From: Thioalkalivibrio sp. K90mix
Lineage (GTDB): Bacteria; Pseudomonadota; Gammaproteobacteria; Ectothiorhodospirales; Ectothiorhodospiraceae
Assembly: GCF_000025545.1 (NCBI RefSeq)
Contig: NC_013930.1
Span: 1-64,000, forward strand
Direction: 5' to 3'
DNA length: 64,000 nucleotides
The notes below the pieces were generated by a model. That model ran no database searches and had not been told where the DNA came from. It saw only the letters and a list, made by a program, of their open reading frames with translations. This document shows, piece after piece, positions 8,178-15,450 of the stretch. How positions within the stretch are numbered: position 1 is the first letter of the stretch; every line of letters starts with the position of its first letter. A program made the position numbers and the translations under genes.

Positions 8178-8615
8178 ATGACGATCAATTACCGTACTCC
8201 CCTGAACGCCCTGGCGGCCGCCGGCATGGCGCTGACCCTGGGCGGGGCCGCCTTCGCCGAAAGTGCCAACTACCGCGTCATCCTTCCCGACACCGCGAGT
8301 TTCGTGGCGACCGGTGGGGGTGGTAAAGAAGATCTCTGTGATGGGACGAGCGTCGAGGAGGTCTGGAAGTTCGAGGGGCATTCCAGCAGCGTCTACGGCG
8401 TCGCCGTCGACGGCGCCGGGAATGTGTACTCCGGGAGCCGTGACAACACCGTCCGCAAGATCGACCCGGACGGGAGCGAGGTCTGGAGCTTTACCGGGCA
8501 TTCCGATCGGGTCTACGGCGTCGCCGTCGACGGCGCCGGGAATGTGTACTCCGGGAGTCTTGACAACACCGTCCGCAAGATCCGCCAGACCAGTGACACG
8601 TGCACATCGGGCTAG
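8178..8615 (+). CDS. secreted protein with two propeller-like repeats (RVILPDT family)
   Basis: A signal peptide (residues 1-27, ending A-A-F-A-E) is followed by the motif N-Y-R-V-I-L-P-D-T, shared with four other secreted proteins in this window. Residues 70-140 hold two near-identical repeats of 40-41 residues (G-H-S...V-Y-G-V-A-V-D-G-A-G-N-V-Y-S-G-S-x-D-N-T-V-R-K-I), WD40- or SMP-like blades. Two blades cannot close a propeller, so this is either a truncated member or assembles with others. AAGGAG precedes the ATG at 8178. Confidence 0.75.
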   Translation: MTINYRTPLNALAAAGMALTLGGAAFAESANYRVILPDTASFVATGGGGKEDLCDGTSVEEVWKFEGHSSSVYGVAVDGAGNVYSGSRDNTVRKIDPDGSEVWSFTGHSDRVYGVAVDGAGNVYSGSLDNTVRKIRQTSDTCTSG

Positions 8616-8652
8616 CCCGCGTTCGGCATAACGGGGGTGCCACCCCTACCCC

Positions 8653-8684
8653 ACCCGTGTCGCCTCGGCGGCGCGGGTTTTTTG
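8653..8684 (+). terminator. intrinsic terminator
   Basis: CCCGTGTCGCC and GGCGGCGCGGG pair around a short loop and are followed by TTTTTT, 38 bases after the preceding stop codon. Confidence 0.8.
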
Positions 8685-8707
8685 TGTCCGGGGTGCCAAC
8701 CGAGAAA

Positions 8708-8736
8708 TCGACCGCTGTCCGGGTCTTGGCTACGCT
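8708..8736 (+). promoter_or_regulatory. TCGACA-family promoter (variant)
   Basis: AAATCGACC (TCGACC at 8708-8713) and TACGCT (8731-8736) with a 17-base gap match the promoter family that recurs through 9-40 kb. It drives the gene at 8769. Confidence 0.5.
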
Positions 8737-8768
8737 AGGAACGTGGAAGACATCCACGGACGGAAGCC

Positions 8769-9035
8769 ATGAGCAGTCATCACAAGAAGTACCGCCCCTA
8801 TATCCGCCGCCAGCACCCGGCCGACCGCGCCGATGATTTCAGCACAGCCCTGCGCCTGGCACTGTTTCAGGAGAACGGCTGGCGGGGCTGGGTTCTCGTG
8901 CAACACGGTGTACGCGGCAAGGTCGTGGAGATCGCCCGATCCCGAGGCGAGCTGATTCATTCGATGGTAGGTGCAGACGAGGGATTTCAGGCTTGGGCCC
9001 GGCGGGTTCAGGCGTTCGGCCCGCTTGTCGGATAG
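8769..9035 (+). CDS. hypothetical 88-residue basic protein
   Basis: Family not recognised. The N-terminus is His/Lys/Arg-rich (HHKKYRPYIRRQHPADR) and may bind nucleic acid; the rest is predicted helical. It starts 32 bp after a TCGACA-type promoter. The ribosome binding site is weak. Confidence 0.6.
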   Translation: MSSHHKKYRPYIRRQHPADRADDFSTALRLALFQENGWRGWVLVQHGVRGKVVEIARSRGELIHSMVGADEGFQAWARRVQAFGPLVG

Positions 9036-9106
9036 AGGCACACCCTACCTGCCCGGCGGGTCTGAAGCCGTTCCCCTGGCGTGGTGGGCGCTGACGCCCG
9101 AAGAAA

Positions 9107-9134
9107 TCGACAGACCCAAGCCGAGCGATAGCAT
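9107..9134 (+). promoter_or_regulatory. TCGACA-family promoter
   Basis: TCGACA (9107-9112), 16 bases, TAGCAT (9129-9134). The paralogous promoter at 18349-18376 has the same spacing and the same -10. The ATG at 9133 lies inside the -10 and is not used. Confidence 0.6.
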
Positions 9135-9165
9135 GGAAGCGAACAGTCAGAACAAGGAAGAACGC

Positions 9166-9423
9166 ATGGAACAGACCACACCGACACCCCCCGGATCCGA
9201 CGCTGACAGTGCGGATGCTCGACGCGGGCGCTTCCTGGTGGAGAACGGCGCCTGGTTGCGTTTCGGCGTGGATCAGGAATCGGAGGAAGACCGGAGTGCG
9301 GCGCTGGCGGTCCGTGTCCCGTTCAAGACCGATCTCTCGACGGTCGCCACCCGTGAGGACGCGGTGGATGCCGCAATCGAGGCCGCCGAACAAGCGACGA
9401 GCGAGGCGCATGGCAATGGCTGA
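9166..9423 (+). CDS. hypothetical 85-residue acidic protein, duplicated at 18408
   Basis: Family not recognised. Residues 25-85 are nearly identical to the C-terminal half of the product of the gene at 18408, which carries an extra helical segment of about 50 residues near its N-terminus. The start at 9166 follows AAGGAAG. The gene ends overlapping the next one, so the pair is translationally coupled, and the pair is duplicated as a unit. Confidence 0.7.
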   Translation: MEQTTPTPPGSDADSADARRGRFLVENGAWLRFGVDQESEEDRSAALAVRVPFKTDLSTVATREDAVDAAIEAAEQATSEAHGNG

Positions 9424-9590
9424 GACCGGCTACATCGTCCGCGCCTACCGATATCCGGTACTACCCGCGGCGTCCCCCGACTGGGAATCGACCCCTTATG
9501 CGCGGATCGAACCGATCAAGCGCTCGGCTCGGAGTCATTACCTCGCCCACAACGCGCGGTACCGCTACGAGATCCAGGCGGTTGAGGTGG
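9247..9590 (+). repeat. recent direct duplication, copy 1 (other copy 18662-19005)
   Basis: By reading, about 340 bases appear identical to 18662-19005. The block spans the end of one gene and most of the next. Divergence begins abruptly on both sides, which fits a recent duplication or gene conversion. Confidence 0.85.
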
Positions 9591-9703
9591 GAAAGAACGA
9601 CGGAGCGGTACAAGTCCTGTCTCGGGCGCCCCTACTGGAAGCTGCGCCCGAGCCGGGTGCCGCCCGGCTACGCTGGGTGTCCTGCGAGAACGGGGGCGCA
9701 TAG
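9410..9703 (+). CDS. hypothetical 97-residue basic protein, duplicated at 18823
   Basis: Family not recognised. The product is basic and beta-rich (TGYIVRAYRYPVLPA near the start) with no signal or membrane segment. The ATG at 9410 (or 9416) lies within the end of the preceding gene. The copy at 18823 differs mainly after residue 63. Confidence 0.65.
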   Translation: MAMAETGYIVRAYRYPVLPAASPDWESTPYARIEPIKRSARSHYLAHNARYRYEIQAVEVGKNDGAVQVLSRAPLLEAAPEPGAARLRWVSCENGGA

Positions 9704-9993
9704 TGTTCGCCCGCGGCCCAATGCCGGGCGCGACCCCCAAGGCAGACGCCCTGGGAAGGCTTCCTGGGGCTCGGTGCCGCCAGCGCGAGGCGCTCGGGAT
9801 TCGAGGGTATGTGGTCGAACTGCCCGATGGGCGCGCGATCGCCAGCGCCGGAAACGCCGGGAAGGCATGGGAAAAGGCCCTGGAATGGGCGCTAGGACAG
9901 GAACGGGAGCGAAAGGAACATGGAGCGAGTGACGAAAGAACACGTAGAGGAATGGGTGGAGAACCTGGTCCGCGCCAGCCGGCAGGCGGGTGA
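9703..9993 (+). CDS. possible small ORF overlapping its neighbours
   Basis: A GTG start touches the preceding stop codon. The central segment (GYVVELPDGRAIASAG, then a helical AGKAWEKALEWA) looks protein-like, but the last 74 bp overlap the better-supported gene at 9920 and the C-terminus there is low complexity. It may be real only in its first 70 codons, or spurious. Confidence 0.35.
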   Translation: MFARGPMPGATPKADALGRLPGARCRQREALGIRGYVVELPDGRAIASAGNAGKAWEKALEWALGQERERKEHGASDERTRRGMGGEPGPRQPAGG

Positions 9994-10384
9994 TCGCGAC
10001 AGCCGTGAGGTGGAAGTGGCCCGGCACCAGGTACTCGGCTTGCTCGAGCGCAGCCGAAAAGCCCTGGGAGAGGTCCGCAAGGAGCTGACCGACGCCGTCC
10101 ACGGGCCGTTGTTGCGGGACGGGAAAAACCGCGACGAAGGCGGACTCGACTTCTATCCCGATCCGGACCACATCTACGGGTGCGTCTGGCGGGCGTACCA
10201 TGCGATCAAACGACCGGTGCTCCCGGAGGCGGACTGGCGCGAGCGTGCCGCGCGGGCCTTGTGCCGCCAGCAAGATGACGACCCGGACGCCCCCGGCGAG
10301 TCGGACAATCACCAATACCGGTGGCAGGACTACCTGGAAATGGTGAAGGTCGTCGAACGGGAACATCAGGGCACGCGCGCATGA
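9920..10384 (+). CDS. hypothetical 154-residue protein
   Basis: Family not recognised. The first 75 residues are predicted helical and charged, possibly coiled coil; the rest is more compact with several aromatic residues. AAGGAAC lies just upstream of the ATG. It overlaps the next gene at ATGA, indicating coupling to the membrane protein at 10381. Confidence 0.65.
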   Translation: MERVTKEHVEEWVENLVRASRQAGDRDSREVEVARHQVLGLLERSRKALGEVRKELTDAVHGPLLRDGKNRDEGGLDFYPDPDHIYGCVWRAYHAIKRPVLPEADWRERAARALCRQQDDDPDAPGESDNHQYRWQDYLEMVKVVEREHQGTRA

Positions 10385-10914
10385 ACACGGAACCCCCTAT
10401 CGTCATCCGCCCGGCCATCCGGGCTTTCTACGGACGCCTGCTGATCGGCGCCGCCCTGCTGGCGGGCGGTCTGTATGCCCCGACCGCCGCCGCCGGCCTG
10501 GCGCGGCAGGAGTCGCAGCTGCTGCGGGATCTTGCCGGGGCCAGCTTCAACCTCCCCGGTCTGGGTGAAACAGGGATTGGCACCCTGGGGATGCTCCTGG
10601 GAATAGCCGGGGCCCTGGGCATGGCCGCCTGGATCATGCTGTCCCGGTACTACTACACCTGGCAGATGCACCCGGAGTACCTGCACGCCTCGGTCGGACT
10701 CGTCGCCAACAAGCAACGGGCGCTGTATTACGACAATGCTCGGATTCCAACCATCCGCCGCGGCATCATCGACCGGCTGCTCATGGTGGGGTCGCTGGAG
10801 GTGTCGTCCAGTGGCGCCGGCGGTGAGGGTGATTTTCGCATGGTCCGGATCTCCAACCCGGTCCGCCTCAAGCGCTCGGTGATGGAACGCATCGAGGCAG
10901 CCCGAGGCCGGTAG
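10381..10914 (+). CDS. membrane protein with a bacterial PH-like (bPH2) domain
   Basis: Two hydrophobic segments (about residues 18-40 and 65-93) are followed by a cytoplasmic module of about 80 residues: a Y-x-W-Q strand, then V-G-L-V...R-A-L-Y-Y-D-N-A-R-I-P-T-I, then G-S-L-E-V-S-S-S-G and a final strand and helix. This is the layout of YdbS/DUF304 bPH2 membrane proteins. Function unknown. It is coupled to the preceding gene by ATGA. Confidence 0.7.
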   Translation: MNTEPPIVIRPAIRAFYGRLLIGAALLAGGLYAPTAAAGLARQESQLLRDLAGASFNLPGLGETGIGTLGMLLGIAGALGMAAWIMLSRYYYTWQMHPEYLHASVGLVANKQRALYYDNARIPTIRRGIIDRLLMVGSLEVSSSGAGGEGDFRMVRISNPVRLKRSVMERIEAARGR

Positions 10915-11090
10915 TGGACCTGGAGAGCTGACAGCCACCGGCCCGAAGGCCAGTGAATACCGGTCGGAACCGGACATGGGTCCATCCATCTGACGTTTGC
11001 AACCACGGCCCCATCGGGACGTGAGATCCATTGGACCCGAACAGGGATAGCCTGCCACAGGCCCTGGCCTATGACGAGCGCCCTATAAAC

Positions 11091-11158
11091 TCGACAGATC
11101 CGCGGCGTTCGCTACGCTGAAGCCTCATTCAACGGAACCGGCCCGGAGCCGGCAGGAG
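11091..11158 (+). promoter_or_regulatory. TCGACA-family promoter with leader hairpin
   Basis: TCGACA (11091-11096), 16 bases, TACGCT (11113-11118). The leader carries the hairpin CCGGC-CCGGA-GCCGG (11138-11152) directly touching CAGGAG. The same layout recurs at 12558, 14061, 14589, 19979, 20721, 28501 and 29898. Confidence 0.65.
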
Positions 11159-11165
11159 AATCATC

Positions 11166-11405
11166 ATGGAACTGCGAATCAAAGGCACGGATACCCTGCT
11201 CAATGGCACCAAGGAAGTGATCGAAGGCGTCGCCCTGGTGCAAGGCATCGAGGAAGACGGTACGCCGATCTATGTAGGGGAAACCCAGGTCCACTGGAAT
11301 TCCCAACGGACCGTCCTGGAAGATGGCAAGGTGATCTGGGTCACCGAGGATGGCAAAGAGATCGCCCTCAACCCTGACCAAATCGAGAACGTCCCGGACG
11401 AATAG
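11166..11405 (+). CDS. hypothetical 79-residue acidic protein
   Basis: Family not recognised. It is beta-rich with repeated short strands (ELRIKGTDTLLNG, GTPIYVGETQVHW, KVIWVTEDGKEI), which suggests a small barrel or sandwich. It is the first gene behind a TCGACA promoter and hairpin leader. Confidence 0.7.
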   Translation: MELRIKGTDTLLNGTKEVIEGVALVQGIEEDGTPIYVGETQVHWNSQRTVLEDGKVIWVTEDGKEIALNPDQIENVPDE

Positions 11406-11418
11406 GAGGGGTGTCGCA

Positions 11419-11685
11419 ATGTACAGCAATAGCCATAACCGACCAGCATACAAGCGGGCCATTGGCCGCTTCCTTGTTCGGCCCTTGGTCGTTCCGGTCC
11501 TGGATTCACTAACGCTGTGGTCGTTCCGGTGGAAGCGCCTGAAAAATCCTGAAGATCAAGGCGGCAGGGTTGGTTCGGGCGTCTATTACCTCGACCCTCA
11601 GACGGGGCACCACCACCGGCGTGATTGTGCCGTGAGGATTTGCGAAGCGCGGGTGCGGAACACGAAGAACGCCCGCGGGCGCTGA
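11419..11685 (+). CDS. hypothetical 88-residue strongly basic protein
   Basis: Family not recognised. Arg/His-rich, with one short hydrophobic patch (FLVRPLVVPVLDSL) and a C-terminal H-H-H-R-R-D-C...C pair. ATAGGAGGGG precedes the ATG at 11419, 13 bp after the previous stop codon. Confidence 0.55.
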   Translation: MYSNSHNRPAYKRAIGRFLVRPLVVPVLDSLTLWSFRWKRLKNPEDQGGRVGSGVYYLDPQTGHHHRRDCAVRICEARVRNTKNARGR

Positions 11686-11699
11686 TGGGGAGCATCGGG

Positions 11700-11879
11700 A
11701 TGACGTCAAGACAACTGGGGGATCACACATTCACCGTCCGGGAGAAAACGTCCGGGTGGGCTGTGGTGCGCGACGACGGTTTCTTGATGGGGGTGGGATT
11801 CCCCACCGAGAAGAAAGCGCAAGACTGGCTTGACCGCGAGCTGGCGCTGGCCGAACAAGAAAAAGGAGAAGCCTCGTGA
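11700..11879 (+). CDS. hypothetical 59-residue protein, paralog of the product at 19151
   Basis: Family not recognised. The product aligns over nearly its full length with that at 19151: M-T-S-[RK]-Q-L-G, T-F-T-V-R, S-G-W, R-D-D-G and A-Q-x-W-L-D-R-E are shared. Predicted fold is three strands and a helix. It overlaps the next gene by GTGA. Confidence 0.7.
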   Translation: MTSRQLGDHTFTVREKTSGWAVVRDDGFLMGVGFPTEKKAQDWLDRELALAEQEKGEAS

Positions 11880-12070
11880 AAATCTTTGTCCTCATGGCGC
11901 AGCGCAAGTGCGACTACCCCAGGCAGTACGGCCCCGAGGCGCTGGCCTGCATGAGCGAGTACGAGCACGACGTCAATCCGTCCTGGCTGCATGAAAAGCG
12001 CGAATCCTACCTGAAGACGGACGAGCTCGAGTCGGTCTGCATCATCCCGCTGGAGGTCATCAGAGGATGA
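11876..12070 (+). CDS. hypothetical 64-residue protein
   Basis: Family not recognised. The GTG start overlaps the preceding stop codon (GTGA) behind AAAGGAG. It has two cysteines and a mixed charged composition. Its first strand (KIFVLMAQRKC) looks buried. Confidence 0.6.
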   Translation: MKIFVLMAQRKCDYPRQYGPEALACMSEYEHDVNPSWLHEKRESYLKTDELESVCIIPLEVIRG

Positions 12071-12123
12071 AGTTGAACGTCGACTCTCGCCCTCGAATGA
12101 CCCGATTGCAGCGGAGGTGACGT

Positions 12124-12486
12124 ATGCATAGCCACGAATCCTGCGACAACGACGAAACCAATAGGTCGCTCTTTGATCGGGTGGTGCTCATTGGGCCTGC
12201 TGTGTTTGTTGTGTTAGCGGTTAGTTGGTTAATCAGCGTTCTGCTTGTGATCGGCGCCGAGATCAGTGACGAGCGATATGAGGAAATCACCCAGATGGTC
12301 GAGGCTCAACCTGAGCTGAAGGGGACGGTCGCCCGCCTGATGGAAGGAGGATGCGGCCTGCCGGTTCGACATGGGACGTGTCTGACCTATTGGGACGCCC
12401 AGGAGATCGAAAAACGTTACGACATCCTGACCGGCAAAAAGATCAGCGATCGTCTGGCGCGGGACGTAGGGGTGTCCATCGACTAG
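12124..12486 (+). CDS. single-pass membrane protein, EISDERYE family, copy 1
   Basis: One membrane helix (about residues 22-44) is followed by a conserved module of about 75 residues: E-I-S-D-E-R-Y-E, M-V-E-A-x-P-E-L, G-T-V-x-R-L-M-E, a C-G...C pair, E-x-R-Y-[DE]-I-L-T-G and D-R-L-A-R-D. Paralogs lie at 16965 and 19363. The soluble part is probably periplasmic with one disulfide. GGAGG precedes the start. Confidence 0.7.
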   Translation: MHSHESCDNDETNRSLFDRVVLIGPAVFVVLAVSWLISVLLVIGAEISDERYEEITQMVEAQPELKGTVARLMEGGCGLPVRHGTCLTYWDAQEIEKRYDILTGKKISDRLARDVGVSID

Positions 12487-12557
12487 CCCGGCCGCCCCTG
12501 TACGGCACTCCTCGCCCCATCGGCACGGATGCACGCCCCGCGGTCCACTGCCAATAA

Positions 12558-12633
12558 TCGACAGATCCGGCGTCTTCGATACGCTGGAGTCTCCATCAAC
12601 GGATACCGGCCCGGAGCCGGCAGGAGCTTTTCA
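12558..12633 (+). promoter_or_regulatory. TCGACA-family promoter with leader hairpin
   Basis: TCGACA (12558-12563), 16 bases, TACGCT (12580-12585), then the ACCGGCCCGGAGCCGG hairpin and CAGGAG before the ATG at 12634. Confidence 0.65.
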
Positions 12634-13113
12634 ATGTCGCAACAGAACTACTATCGCAAGACCGTCACCGTGACCTTCTACGCCGAGAACCCGGAGGTAC
12701 TGGAGCAATCGGTCGAAGGTCTGGCTCAAGAAGCGGTTACGGGGGAGATCGTCGCGGATGCAGGCGACCAGAAGACCGAGACGATTTCGCCATTGGAGGC
12801 CGCCTACGGTCTGATCCGCGCGGGCTCCGAGCCCAGATTCTTCATGGATCTCCCGGACCCCGAACTGATTAACGAGAACCCCGAGGTCGAGGAGTGCATC
12901 GTCGCCCTGGCGCGCTGCGACATAGAGACCCCCGAGTTCGATGAGGCCCTTGGCCGCTTGCAGGCCATTATCGGTGTGAATTCCGGAGACCTGGCGGCTC
13001 AGTTCTTTTCGGGTATGGACTGGGCAAATATGGCCGCCAACGTGCGCCGCGACAAGGTCCGAGGCTACATCGGGGCCGAGCAGTCCCACGCCGATTCCGC
13101 CGTGAGCCGATAG
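12634..13113 (+). CDS. hypothetical 159-residue acidic protein
   Basis: Family not recognised. Acidic and soluble, with a beta-rich start (YYRKTVTVTFYAENPEV) and helical remainder. It is a single-gene unit behind its own TCGACA promoter and hairpin leader. Confidence 0.7.
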   Translation: MSQQNYYRKTVTVTFYAENPEVLEQSVEGLAQEAVTGEIVADAGDQKTETISPLEAAYGLIRAGSEPRFFMDLPDPELINENPEVEECIVALARCDIETPEFDEALGRLQAIIGVNSGDLAAQFFSGMDWANMAANVRRDKVRGYIGAEQSHADSAVSR

Positions 13114-13212
13114 GTCTGCGATCCACGACGCCCTCACTCCACACGACCGAAATCCGCCCGGCATCGTCCGGGCGGCGGACTCGGCCCGAAGCCGGCAAAG
13201 AGGATTACCACC

Positions 13213-13602
13213 GTGTCTCAAACGAACACTGAAAGCCCCTACCGCAACGTCCTTGTTGTTGTGCTGCCCGAGCGCCACATGCTGCCGCCGGATGGGGACG
13301 AATTCAAAGGGGATGATAGCGCCATCCCGGGCGTCTACAGCGTAGACGGCATCCCGGCTCGTGTGACCGACGATGAGGCCGCATACTACGCGCTGGAGAC
13401 GTTCCATGAGAGTCATGGGATCGCCTTCGTTGAAGACCTCGCGATCTTCGTGCTCGACACGAAGGCCGGTCGGCTGCTGAGCGAGGATGAAGAACCGACC
13501 GAGTGCGAGTCGATCGGCGGTGTGTCGTGCGAGAAAACCGGGACTGACCTTCCGCCGTGGCTCGTGACCCTCCTGCTCCGCGAACTGGACCCGCTGGGCT
13601 GA
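13213..13602 (+). CDS. hypothetical 129-residue protein, tandem paralog of the product at 13673
   Basis: Family not recognised. It shares with the product at 13673 the order L-V-V-V-L/L-I-L-A-T, D-D-[SR]-[AS]-[IV]-P-G-[VA]-Y, D-[GI]-I-P-[AR], D-E-x-A-Y-x-A-L-E-x-F-H and a V-x-D-T-x-[AT]-G-R-[LI]-L strand. The GTG start follows AAGAGG and a CGGCCCGAAGCCGGC hairpin. Confidence 0.65.
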   Translation: MSQTNTESPYRNVLVVVLPERHMLPPDGDEFKGDDSAIPGVYSVDGIPARVTDDEAAYYALETFHESHGIAFVEDLAIFVLDTKAGRLLSEDEEPTECESIGGVSCEKTGTDLPPWLVTLLLRELDPLG

Positions 13603-13672
13603 ACGAACGCCAGCGGCCCCATCCCACACAGTCACCGCGCCCCGGGGTCGGGCGCGAGGAGCGTTCCTGTTG

Positions 13673-13993
13673 ATGCCCGATACCTCTGAGCAGTCCAACC
13701 GATCACTCCTGATCCTGGCGACTGCGCACGGAGACATCACCGAACCGGACGACCGCTCAGTACCTGGCGCGTACCGGATCAGCGACATTCCCCGTGCGCT
13801 GCCCGACGAGGATGCGTACCTGTGGGCGCTGGAGGCCTTTCACCGCACCGTCGCGGTTGAACGACTGGAGGACTTTGATCTGAGTGTCGTGGACACCGGG
13901 ACGGGGCGCATCCTGCCGGCAGGGGTTGGGGCGGCGCCCGGCGGGGACGCCACCTGTCGCAAGGTGGCACAGCAACCAGTTACCAGGATGTAG
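13673..13993 (+). CDS. hypothetical 106-residue protein, tandem paralog of the product at 13213
   Basis: Family not recognised. Same small domain as the preceding gene, with a shorter C-terminus. The ATG at 13673 (TTG at 13670 is possible) follows GAGGAGCG. A degraded third copy with an internal deletion lies at about 19724-19960, together with the following promoter. Confidence 0.65.
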   Translation: MPDTSEQSNRSLLILATAHGDITEPDDRSVPGAYRISDIPRALPDEDAYLWALEAFHRTVAVERLEDFDLSVVDTGTGRILPAGVGAAPGGDATCRKVAQQPVTRM

Positions 13994-14060
13994 CACGCTT
14001 CGAGTTGGGGTGAGACACGGGGAATGCCCGTCAGAAACGGCGATCACACGCTCCAAAAAA

Positions 14061-14135
14061 TCGACAAGACCACGCGATTCGCTACGCTGGAGCCTCATTC
14101 AACGGAACCGGCCCGAAGCCGGTAGGAGAATCCCC
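14061..14135 (+). promoter_or_regulatory. TCGACA-family promoter with leader hairpin
   Basis: TCGACA (14061-14066), 16 bases, TACGCT (14083-14088), hairpin CCGGCCCGAAGCCGG, then AGGAG. Nearly identical to 19979-20053, including the upstream bases, so the two are duplicates. Confidence 0.65.
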
Positions 14136-14516
14136 ATGGAAACGATCAATGACATCAGCCCGGCCATCCTCATCGTCGGCAACCCTGTCGATGGTATGAG
14201 TCATATCGGCCCGTTCGCGGATGCCGAGGAGGCCAACGAATACGGCGACGGCCTGGATGAGGACTGGTGGGTGGTCACCCTGGCCGCACCCGAAATCGAG
14301 GATGCCGAGGAAACGGTCCTCACATTCCAGACGCGCCTCACCTCCGAGGATATCCCGGACGACTTCGAGGTGCGGCCGCTGCAACCGGGCGACGAGGCCC
14401 GCGACAAGGTGACCTGCCTGTCCTGCGGCCTGAGTTGGGACAATGCGGTAGCAACCGGAATCACGCCGACCCCGGCGGCGCGCTGCCCGTTCGAGCCGTT
14501 CCATCGGGGCGAATAA
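14136..14516 (+). CDS. hypothetical 126-residue acidic protein with C-terminal CxxC
   Basis: Family not recognised. An acidic, beta-rich N-terminal domain of about 90 residues is followed by C-L-S-C-G...C-P-F-E-P-F-H, possibly a small zinc site. Behind its own promoter and hairpin leader. Confidence 0.7.
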   Translation: METINDISPAILIVGNPVDGMSHIGPFADAEEANEYGDGLDEDWWVVTLAAPEIEDAEETVLTFQTRLTSEDIPDDFEVRPLQPGDEARDKVTCLSCGLSWDNAVATGITPTPAARCPFEPFHRGE

Positions 14517-14588
14517 CCCCCGAGTTCTCGAGAAACATCCGAGCGAGAGCCCACCGCAAGGCGGATCGACGGAGGGCGGGAGAAGAAA

Positions 14589-14665
14589 TCGACAACCCGC
14601 CCTCCTCGGCTATTCTGGAACCATACCCATCACGGATACCGGCCCGAAGCCGGCAGGAGAATACC
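14589..14665 (+). promoter_or_regulatory. TCGACA-family promoter with leader hairpin
   Basis: TCGACA (14589-14594), 16 bases, TATTCT (14611-14616), hairpin ACCGGCCCGAAGCCGG, AGGAG, ATG at 14666. Confidence 0.65.
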
Positions 14666-15037
14666 ATGAGTCATTCAGTCGATAAGGACCGCATCTTCAC
14701 CCTCGACTCGGGGGAGTTCGACGACTTTGGTGTGGACGTGTTCGCCCGCGCGCTGGAGGATTTGGACCTGTTCGCGCTGGGCGAGGCCTACGTGAACGCC
14801 GTGGCAGCCGGAGAAGCCCCGGCCCCTGGCATGACCCCGAATATCGGGTTCGCCGCGTGGCTGGAGGCGCAGGGCAAGATCGAGCGCCTGTCCGTCGATC
14901 GCCACCACACCGGTCGCACAGGGACGTTTATCCTGGCCCCGGGGCGCGATCTCGAGATGGCGACCCGCAAGGGGGAACGCGCCAAGGCGGACGCAGAGTA
15001 TCCGTATGCCGAACACGAGGGTCTGCACAAGGATTGA
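14666..15037 (+). CDS. hypothetical 123-residue protein
   Basis: Family not recognised. Acidic helical first half, then a basic segment with a short beta hairpin (RTGTFILAPGRD). No signal or membrane segment. First gene of a unit that probably runs to 16682. Confidence 0.7.
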   Translation: MSHSVDKDRIFTLDSGEFDDFGVDVFARALEDLDLFALGEAYVNAVAAGEAPAPGMTPNIGFAAWLEAQGKIERLSVDRHHTGRTGTFILAPGRDLEMATRKGERAKADAEYPYAEHEGLHKD

Positions 15038-15103
15038 GGTGATGCCGGAACGGCCAACAGCTAAGACCTTGGAACCCCATCGATCCACAGCGGAGATTCG
15101 ACC

Positions 15104-15445
15104 ATGAACAAGGAAGTGACCCGCAAGCAGGGGCCGCATGAAGTTCGACTGGAACGCACAGCGGCCGGGATCAACCTGCATCTCACCACCAATGGCGAGG
15201 ACTGGTATTCCGCCCCGGTCGACCGTGACACGGTCGCTCTGCTGGAGGGCGCGTCCCGGACGTTCGTGCGAGCCCTGGACGAGAGCCCCGCGGTTCAGCG
15301 GGCCCGGGAGCTGGTCGCCAGTCTCGAAGAAATGGAGGCCGAGAACCCGGATCTGCTGGAATACGTGCGGCACACCAGTCCCGGGCAGCGCATCGTCGAG
15401 CGACTCGATGCCTCGGCGCGAATGAAATCATCCAGGGAGGGGTAA
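15104..15445 (+). CDS. hypothetical 113-residue protein
   Basis: Family not recognised. A beta-rich start of about 45 residues is followed by two charged helices. The ribosome binding site is weak. The next gene starts 5 bp after its stop codon, so they are probably cotranscribed. Confidence 0.65.
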   Translation: MNKEVTRKQGPHEVRLERTAAGINLHLTTNGEDWYSAPVDRDTVALLEGASRTFVRALDESPAVQRARELVASLEEMEAENPDLLEYVRHTSPGQRIVERLDASARMKSSREG

Positions 15446-15450
15446 GTATT

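Noticed and set aside
9133-9165. Earlier ATG of the gene at 9166
   Set aside because: It lies in the -10 box of the promoter and the paralog at 18408 lacks an equivalent start.
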